Made by a program: the position numbers and the translations under genes. This document shows, one piece after another, positions 37,979 through 42,458 of a stretch of 42,458 nucleotides of DNA. Source of the DNA: an uncultured Eubacteriales bacterium (GTDB lineage: Bacteria > Bacillota > Clostridia > Oscillospirales > UBA644); assembly GCA_959604355.1 (NCBI GenBank), contig CAUHAO010000015.1, forward strand, positions 1-42,458. Reading direction: 5' to 3'. Position 1 is the stretch's first letter. Every line of letters begins with the position of its first letter. Under the pieces are notes generated by a model. That model was not told where the DNA came from. It was given only the letters and a program-made list of their open reading frames with translations, and ran no database searches.

Positions 37979-39781
37979 ATGTTTACAGAACGATTCAATA
38001 AAATCATGAAAATGATCGGCGCAAAGCCAGCTGACATTGCCGATATTATCGGATGCGACCGTTCCGCGGTTGACCGTATTTGTAAGGGAAGCCGTGTACC
38101 GCAAAACGGCGGAAAAAGTGCGTCAAGATTCGTTTCGGCAATTTATTCGTTTGCTGATGAACACAGAAAAACAGAAGATATTTTGAATGAAATCGGCTGT
38201 TCCGCTTCATTTTCCGCAGAGCAAATCAAAAGCGAAATCATGCGTTGGCTTTATGACGGAGAAGAGCCGACAAAAGCCCAAAAAGAAGTGCCCACAGTTT
38301 TACATACGCACGATAAATTCGGACAGCGCTTTTCCGCAGCACTTGATCTGGCGGAATTTTCCAATGTTCGCTTCGGAAAGCTTCTCAATATTGACCCATC
38401 GTATATCAGCCGTTTCCGCAACGGACTGCGCACCCCCGTATCAAACGGTAAACTCACGGAGGAAATGTGCCGTGTTCTTTACAGTCGGCTCAAAGACCAA
38501 AAGCGCCTTTCAAATCTTGCAAGATTAATGAACGTATCGCCCGAAAGTCTCCATAACGATACGGATTGGGAAAAAGAGCTGTATTCTTGGCTGTTCCTTT
38601 CGGATGACAACACGGTTTCATCCTTTGTTGTCGGTATGGTAGACCAAATCGGATCGTTTTCTGCCGACATCATAAAACCTCCTTTGCCCTTTGAAACAGC
38701 AGCAGACAAAACGGTTTTACATGATAATAGGTCGCACTATCACGGGATGACAGGTTTGCAAACTGCCGTTCTCCGCTTTCTCGGAAATGTCATAGAAAGA
38801 AAAGAAAAGGATTTGTATCTATACTCCGACCAAAATATAGATTGGATCATCGCCGACAAAGCCTTTCAAACAAAATGGATGTCGCTGATGATCCAGTGTG
38901 TAACAAGCGGGGTGAAAATTCACATCATTCATAATATCGAACGAAATCTTACTGAAATCGGCGAAGCAATTCGCAGTTGGCTTCCTCTTTATCCGTCGGG
39001 ACAAATTGAATCATTTTACCTCGACGGACAGAAAAACACGAATTTTTCAACAACACTGTTCTTATGCCCCGGCTATGCTTGTATTTACGGCAACAATGTT
39101 GTCGGCACGGAAAACGAAAACGGAAATTATCTGTACGAAACCGAACCTGAAAAGACAAATCTGTGCCGTCAGTTCTTTGATACGCTTCTCGGCAAAGCCC
39201 ACCGCCTGATCAGATTATGCAAAACGGCAGATTTCCTCCAGTTTGAAACAGGTTCATCGGATATTACGGTTTTAAGCAGTTGCCCAACTGTATTCTCCAT
39301 GCCGGAAAATCTTTTTTCGGAATTCTTTAACCACTCTGAATTATTAGCCGAGGCAAGTGACGCCAATGATATTTACAAACAAATGAAACGCTTTTTTGAA
39401 AAAGCGTTGTTGTCGGGACACTTTCATGAGTGTGTGTCCCTGCCAAGCGACGAGGACTTGTTTAACGGAAAAATATATCCGGAATTCCTATCGACGCCTT
39501 ATTCACCTTTGGAATTTGCAGAACACACAAAAAACATAATCCATCTTTTGGACAACGTAAAATACAGATTTTATCCTTTGCCCGAACCGAGCTTTTTGGA
39601 TGTGCAGCTCATTATTTCCGAAAAGAGCGTTGCCGTCAGCCGGTTAAAAGCACCGTTCTTCACGATTTTTTTAGAGCATCCGCTCTTGTGCCGTGCTTTT
39701 GCCGAGTATGCAGATTCGGTAAAAAAGCAGTACACGCTGGATAAAGTAACGCTGAAAAGAAAATTGGAGGGGTATTGCTGA
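37979..39781 (+). CDS. Two-HTH (XRE-like) regulator with large unknown C-terminal domain (600 aa)
   Basis: Residues about 4-50 (FNKIMKMIGAKPADIADIIG; DRSAVDRICKGSRVP) and about 113-165 (FGKLLNIDPSYISRFRNGLR) are two lambda-repressor-type HTH segments, an unusual tandem. The rest (about 200-600) is a mixed domain with no recognised motif; LYLYSDQNIDWIIADKAF and GVKIHIIHNIERNL resemble an alpha/beta sensor core. AAAGGAAG precedes the ATG. It is divergent from the zinc-ribbon/surface group with overlapping upstream regions, which is the classic layout for a local regulator. The effector is unknown. Confidence 0.78.
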   Translation: MFTERFNKIMKMIGAKPADIADIIGCDRSAVDRICKGSRVPQNGGKSASRFVSAIYSFADEHRKTEDILNEIGCSASFSAEQIKSEIMRWLYDGEEPTKAQKEVPTVLHTHDKFGQRFSAALDLAEFSNVRFGKLLNIDPSYISRFRNGLRTPVSNGKLTEEMCRVLYSRLKDQKRLSNLARLMNVSPESLHNDTDWEKELYSWLFLSDDNTVSSFVVGMVDQIGSFSADIIKPPLPFETAADKTVLHDNRSHYHGMTGLQTAVLRFLGNVIERKEKDLYLYSDQNIDWIIADKAFQTKWMSLMIQCVTSGVKIHIIHNIERNLTEIGEAIRSWLPLYPSGQIESFYLDGQKNTNFSTTLFLCPGYACIYGNNVVGTENENGNYLYETEPEKTNLCRQFFDTLLGKAHRLIRLCKTADFLQFETGSSDITVLSSCPTVFSMPENLFSEFFNHSELLAEASDANDIYKQMKRFFEKALLSGHFHECVSLPSDEDLFNGKIYPEFLSTPYSPLEFAEHTKNIIHLLDNVKYRFYPLPEPSFLDVQLIISEKSVAVSRLKAPFFTIFLEHPLLCRAFAEYADSVKKQYTLDKVTLKRKLEGYC

Positions 39782-39809
39782 TATTACAATAACGGAACAA
39801 TCAAGACAA

Positions 39810-39843
39810 ATCGGCGGTGACTGAAGTTCAGCAACCGCCGATT
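39810..39843. terminator. Terminator-like hairpin between regulator and element remnant
   Basis: AATCGGCGGT (39810-39819) pairs with ACCGCCGATT (39834-39843). T/A-rich flanks on both sides allow use by the converging regulator gene and the minus-strand small ORF. Confidence 0.75.
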
Positions 39844-39851
39844 ATTTAAGC

Positions 39852-40019
39852 TTATTTTACTGTCTTAACTCCTGCGAGAGCCTTTGTTGCAAGAGTAACG
39901 CCGTATTTGAATGCCGCTACCTCGGCAACGCTGTGCATTTCGTTTATCATAGCATCGGCTTTTGCCATAATCGGGAGCAATTCTTTATCTATTGAATTGC
40001 TATCAAGGAATATCTTCAT
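39852..40019 (-). CDS. Small 55-residue protein of the element remnant
   Basis: It starts MKIFLDSNSIDKELLPIMAK and continues to a helical, Ala-rich end (AAFKYGVTLATKALAGVKTV). It overlaps the 3' end of the ArdA-like fragment by 17 bp, a layout typical of translationally coupled genes in integrative elements. There is no separate ribosome site. The family is unknown; the amphipathic helix pattern and compact length favour a real protein. Confidence 0.5.
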   Translation of the reverse strand: MKIFLDSNSIDKELLPIMAKADAMINEMHSVAEVAAFKYGVTLATKALAGVKTVK

Positions 40020-40408
40020 TAATAAACATCACACCGTATGCAGTTGGGATGCCTTTGCCTGACTCTATGAGGTCTTTGCCGATTTTGGCAAAGTCTGTTG
40101 ATGCCATTTCATCAAAGCTCATTGCCTGTTTTCTGTTGATGACATATGTCTTGCCGATCTCGGTAAGACTGCTGAAGTCGGAGATTAGGGTATACCTCGA
40201 TAGATTGAAAGTCTGATTGATGAGGTCCTGTCCGGTACTCGGTTTTAGTTGGGAAGCGATCGCATCGAACTGTCGTTTTTCTCTCTTGTCGAAGCTTTCT
40301 ATACGCTTGGCGAGGAAGTTGATCTCATCGATGTTCCATTCGTGTCCTTCCATGTATTTGAGCGACTCGGGTTCAGTGACCTCAGCTACAGTTACGACTC
40401 TCAGACAT
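40003..40408 (-). pseudogene. 5'-truncated ArdA-like/integrative-element protein
   Basis: An open frame without its natural start. IDEINFLAKRIESFDKREKR, then QDLINQTFNLSRYTLISDFS and IPTAYGVMF follow a protein type of Clostridia integrative elements often labelled ArdA-like antirestriction protein (N-Y-L-A-K-R-L-x-S-F-D; L-I-N-x-T; T-P-Y-G-V). The frame stays open up to 40408, where repeat B5 begins, so the front half was removed when that repeat arrived or by deletion to it. An ATG at 40353 has no ribosome site. The family label is tentative. Confidence 0.55.
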
Positions 40409-40660
40409 AGAAATTTAACAAAGTTTTTTTGATAAAAAACGAAAAAAGGGCGGTTTTCGGATGAAAACCTCTCTGAAAACCGCCCTGAAATAGCGTTCCA
40501 CCAGTCCGATTCCGTGCAGTAGGTCGAAAACGGCGTTTGGCATCTTTTTATTTTTGCTTAAATTCGAATTTTGAAAAAGTGAGGAAAACGGCGAAAAACG
40601 AAGAAAACCCGAGAAAATCTCGGGTTTTTCGACCGGCATCTTTTAAGACCGGAACACTTG
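40409..40660 (+). repeat. Repeat B, copy 5 (full with left extension, 252 bp)
   Basis: The left part (AATTTAACAAAG and the hairpin GGGCGGTTTTC...GAAAACCGCCC) matches 26868-26950. The right 162 bp match 28359 and 29094 almost exactly. It ends GACCGGAACACTTG without repeat A. Confidence 0.88.
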
Positions 40661-40829
40661 TCTAATCAAGACGGAAAGACTATTGCCGAAAAAGCCTTAT
40701 TTTACAAGGGTTTTGGGCATTTTTGCTGTTGTAAATTCCGTTTTGCCCTGCTCGTTTTCGAACCATTGACCCCTATGTATTTTATCAAGATTTTTCGTAA
40801 TATTAAAATTGTTTGCGGATATACAAAGA

Positions 40830-40876
40830 AATCACCTCCCATTTGAACACTAATGGTTCAGAATCGAAAGGTGATT
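40830..40876. terminator. Terminator-like hairpin after the recombinase gene
   Basis: AATCACCT (40830-40837) pairs with AGGTGATT (40869-40876), with T-rich flanks on both strands. The rest of 40661-40910 holds only short non-convincing frames and two similar sequences around TTTTCGAACCA (40758 and 40896). Confidence 0.6.
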
Positions 40877-40910
40877 CTTTTTCTCCCCTGCTATTTTTCG
40901 AACCAACGAC

Positions 40911-41519
40911 CTATTCGGCAATTTGTTCTTCTATGGTTATTCCGCCCTTGCAGTATTGCGTACCGTGTTCCACACGGTTAAGACATCTCCATACTCTTTT
41001 CTTCTCACCCTTAATTACCCAAGTTTTTCTACGATAAGGACTTCCACACTCTCCGCACACAAGAATTTCAGTAAGAGCGAATTTTCCACTATACTTTCCC
41101 TGCTCGGTAATGCTCAAATCCGATGTCTTTCGCTTGCTGCTTCTTCGGGCTATTTCCGCTTGCACCAACTTAAAGGTTTCTTTTGAAATAATGGCGGGAT
41201 GGTTGTTCTTTACTCCTTTTTGAGATTTAAGGTTATAGGCTCGTTCATAATCCTCATCACTGACAATAGCGGGATAGCCGTCCTCGCCTATGTATTTTTT
41301 GTTTTCAATAATACGGGCAATCATATTTTTGTTCCAAACGTTTTTCTCTTGATAAAAAATGACTCCACGCTCAGTAAGGTCATCCGCGATGGCTTTAAGG
41401 ATTTCTCCCGCTCCGTAACGCTGAAAGATCTCAACCACTACTCTTGCTTCTTCATCGTTGACAGTAAGAATACCGTTGACCATTTTATACCCATAGCTAA
41501 TCATACGAAGTGCCATCAC
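40911..41519 (-). CDS. Serine recombinase lacking its catalytic domain
   Basis: 202 residues. They start in the Recombinase domain (ISYGYKMVNGILTVNDEEAR; ILKAIADDLTERGV; ARIIENKKYIGE) and continue into the zinc-ribbon domain (CGECGSPYRRKTW; WRCLNRVEHGTQYCKG). The N-terminal resolvase domain with the nucleophilic serine is absent, and the coiled-coil C-terminus ends early. It cannot cut DNA alone. It overlaps the upstream gene by 4 bp (ATGA), so both are translated together. Either it works with a separate catalytic subunit, or it is a leftover of an integrative element. Confidence 0.82.
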   Translation of the reverse strand: MMALRMISYGYKMVNGILTVNDEEARVVVEIFQRYGAGEILKAIADDLTERGVIFYQEKNVWNKNMIARIIENKKYIGEDGYPAIVSDEDYERAYNLKSQKGVKNNHPAIISKETFKLVQAEIARRSSKRKTSDLSITEQGKYSGKFALTEILVCGECGSPYRRKTWVIKGEKKRVWRCLNRVEHGTQYCKGGITIEEQIAE

Positions 41520-42280
41520 TTCACCTCCATTCTTAATTGAAGCTCACCAAGCAAGCAGAACGTTATATCGCCATTTTGTTCTGCGTAAATCTTTGTCACA
41601 ATAGAAGTAAAAAGCTCTTTGTCTATCTCCGATAATGTTTTCGGAGAATCATTCAGTATGCGCTTTAAGTGTCGAAGTTCCTCAATACACCGCTCATCTT
41701 CATCCTCTGACAGTAATTTATTTCTTCTTACTCGAAGATCCTCTATCTGCTTTTTTATGCTGTCCGTTTTTTCAAAATATGTTACGTCATCAATAATACC
41801 TTTGGTATGCAGCTTGGAGTACATTGAGTTTTGTTCACTCAAACTTGCTATTTCTCCGTCGATTTCTGCTACCTGTGAGTTCCCCATTGTGATCTTTGTC
41901 TTGAGATTTTGCAGTTGCGTTATTGTTTCGTCCAACAACACTTTTTCGTTTTGACGAAAGCGATTATACATTTGGACAAAAGCTGAAAACACCTCTGCAT
42001 CTGAATAAGCACGACTTTTACACTCTGTGCCGGAATTTCCTTTTTTACTGCAAACCCAAAAGGTGCTTTCAGAATCATCCTCCTCACCTTCATCAAAATC
42101 ACTTGATGTAAACTGCTGTGTGTGCATCCTATGCCGTCTTTCGCTTTTGAACTGCTCCAAGTCAAATTCATACATTTCTTTTATCTGCTCCTCGGTCATA
42201 CCGAGTGCTCTGTATTCCTCTGCCTGCTTTTTCTGTCTTGCTTCAAATTTTTTTGTTTCGTATCCGTTGTTCCAACTCAT
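41516..42280 (-). CDS. Chimera: element-borne small protein N-terminus fused to recombinase C-terminus
   Basis: 254 residues from MSWNNGYETKKFEARQKKQA, preceded by AAGGAG at 8 nt; the longer frame lacks a ribosome site. Residues 1-70 match the N-terminus of a small sigma-like protein often encoded just upstream of recombinases in Clostridia elements (EQIKEMYEFDLEQFKSERR). From about residue 72 it becomes the C-terminal zinc-ribbon/coiled-coil part of a serine recombinase (FWVCSKKGNSGTECKSRAYS; then long helices to LGELQLRMEVK). The join looks like a deletion that kept the frame. No catalytic serine domain is present. Confidence 0.7.
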   Translation of the reverse strand: MSWNNGYETKKFEARQKKQAEEYRALGMTEEQIKEMYEFDLEQFKSERRHRMHTQQFTSSDFDEGEEDDSESTFWVCSKKGNSGTECKSRAYSDAEVFSAFVQMYNRFRQNEKVLLDETITQLQNLKTKITMGNSQVAEIDGEIASLSEQNSMYSKLHTKGIIDDVTYFEKTDSIKKQIEDLRVRRNKLLSEDEDERCIEELRHLKRILNDSPKTLSEIDKELFTSIVTKIYAEQNGDITFCLLGELQLRMEVK

Positions 42281-42290
42281 TTTTAATCTC

Positions 42291-42344
42291 CTTGAATTTT
42301 GAAATTTTGTTTTTGAACTGTTCTGTTGAAAATCAAAATTCAAG
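42291..42344 (-). promoter_or_regulatory. Inverted repeat overlapping the ribosome site of the chimera gene
   Basis: CTTGAATTTTGA (42291-42302) pairs perfectly with 42333-42344. In the minus-strand message the 3' arm runs into the AAGGAG ribosome site, so the stem could mask it. No gene is recognised in 42345-42458. Confidence 0.45.
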
Positions 42345-42458
42345 GGATTAGGGGTATCTACCAATCTGTGTTTGCCATTGGCTATAAAATATAAAAAGCC
42401 CTCTCCGATGCGGAAACATCGAAAAGGACTCACATAACGCCGTACAAAGAGCAAGCAA

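Overview
The window looks like chromosomal DNA of an obligately anaerobic, gut-type Clostridia species (Bacillota). The reasons are: AGGAGG-type ribosome binding sites, many TTGACA-17-TATAAT promoters, an oxygen-detoxification set typical of strict anaerobes (rubrerythrin, flavodiiron protein, desulfoferrodoxin), SipW/TasA-type secretion genes, QTGD-type sortase signals and serine-recombinase debris. Base composition is mixed. Most of the window is AT-richer, while about 20.6-26.6 kb is clearly GC-richer and looks acquired.

Layout. (1) 0.1-3.8 kb, minus strand: a Gfo/Idh/MocA oxidoreductase, a SpoU rRNA methyltransferase, and a PAP2 membrane phosphatase followed by uridine phosphorylase. (2) 4.1-8.0 kb, minus strand: an oxidative-stress cluster (rubrerythrin, flavodiiron-flavin reductase-rubredoxin fusion, NimA-like flavoprotein, desulfoferrodoxin). 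It is headed by a 53-codon remnant of a PerR/Fur regulator behind an intact promoter. (3) 8.3-9.4 kb: a two-TM membrane protein and a TetR regulator. (4) 9.7-18.1 kb, minus strand: a TasA/SipW-type matrix operon. It holds an inactive signal-peptidase paralogue, a TasA-like protein, SipW, two more SipW-type secreted proteins and a 1402-residue surface protein. (5) 18.1-19.4 kb: mobile-element debris, including a HTH/PAPS-reductase chimera and a serine-recombinase fragment. (6) 19.4-26.7 kb, plus strand: a LytTR regulator, then a seven-gene secreted-protein operon. Its promoter is preceded by two identical 13-bp direct repeats exactly 21 bp apart. Four of the products are paralogous secreted proteins. 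One of these carries a ubiquitin domain directly after its signal peptide (50 of 76 residues identical to human ubiquitin). (7) 26.8-29.3 kb: an array of single-gene cassettes, each with its own promoter, separated by two repeated sequences (A, 23 bp; B, 162 bp). (8) 29.4-37.8 kb, minus strand: a repeat-rich sortase-type surface protein, two zinc-ribbon membrane proteins, a DUF3592 protein and a frameshifted small membrane protein, divergent from (9) a 600-residue two-HTH regulator at 38.0-39.8 kb. (10) 39.8-42.5 kb: remnants of an integrative element, namely a small ORF, a truncated ArdA-like gene, a further B repeat and two incomplete serine-recombinase genes.

The most unusual feature is the secreted ubiquitin-bearing protein. 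Predicted cleavage after Ala-Ser-Ala would expose the native ubiquitin Met1. The domain keeps six of the seven ubiquitin lysines but has Glu at position 48, an altered Ile44 patch and no C-terminal Arg-Gly-Gly. No E1, E2, E3 or deubiquitinase gene is visible. A secreted mimic or displayed fold is therefore more likely than a conjugation system. The other main leads are the cassette array, the dead signal peptidase of the matrix operon and the decayed PerR at the head of the oxygen-defence cluster.
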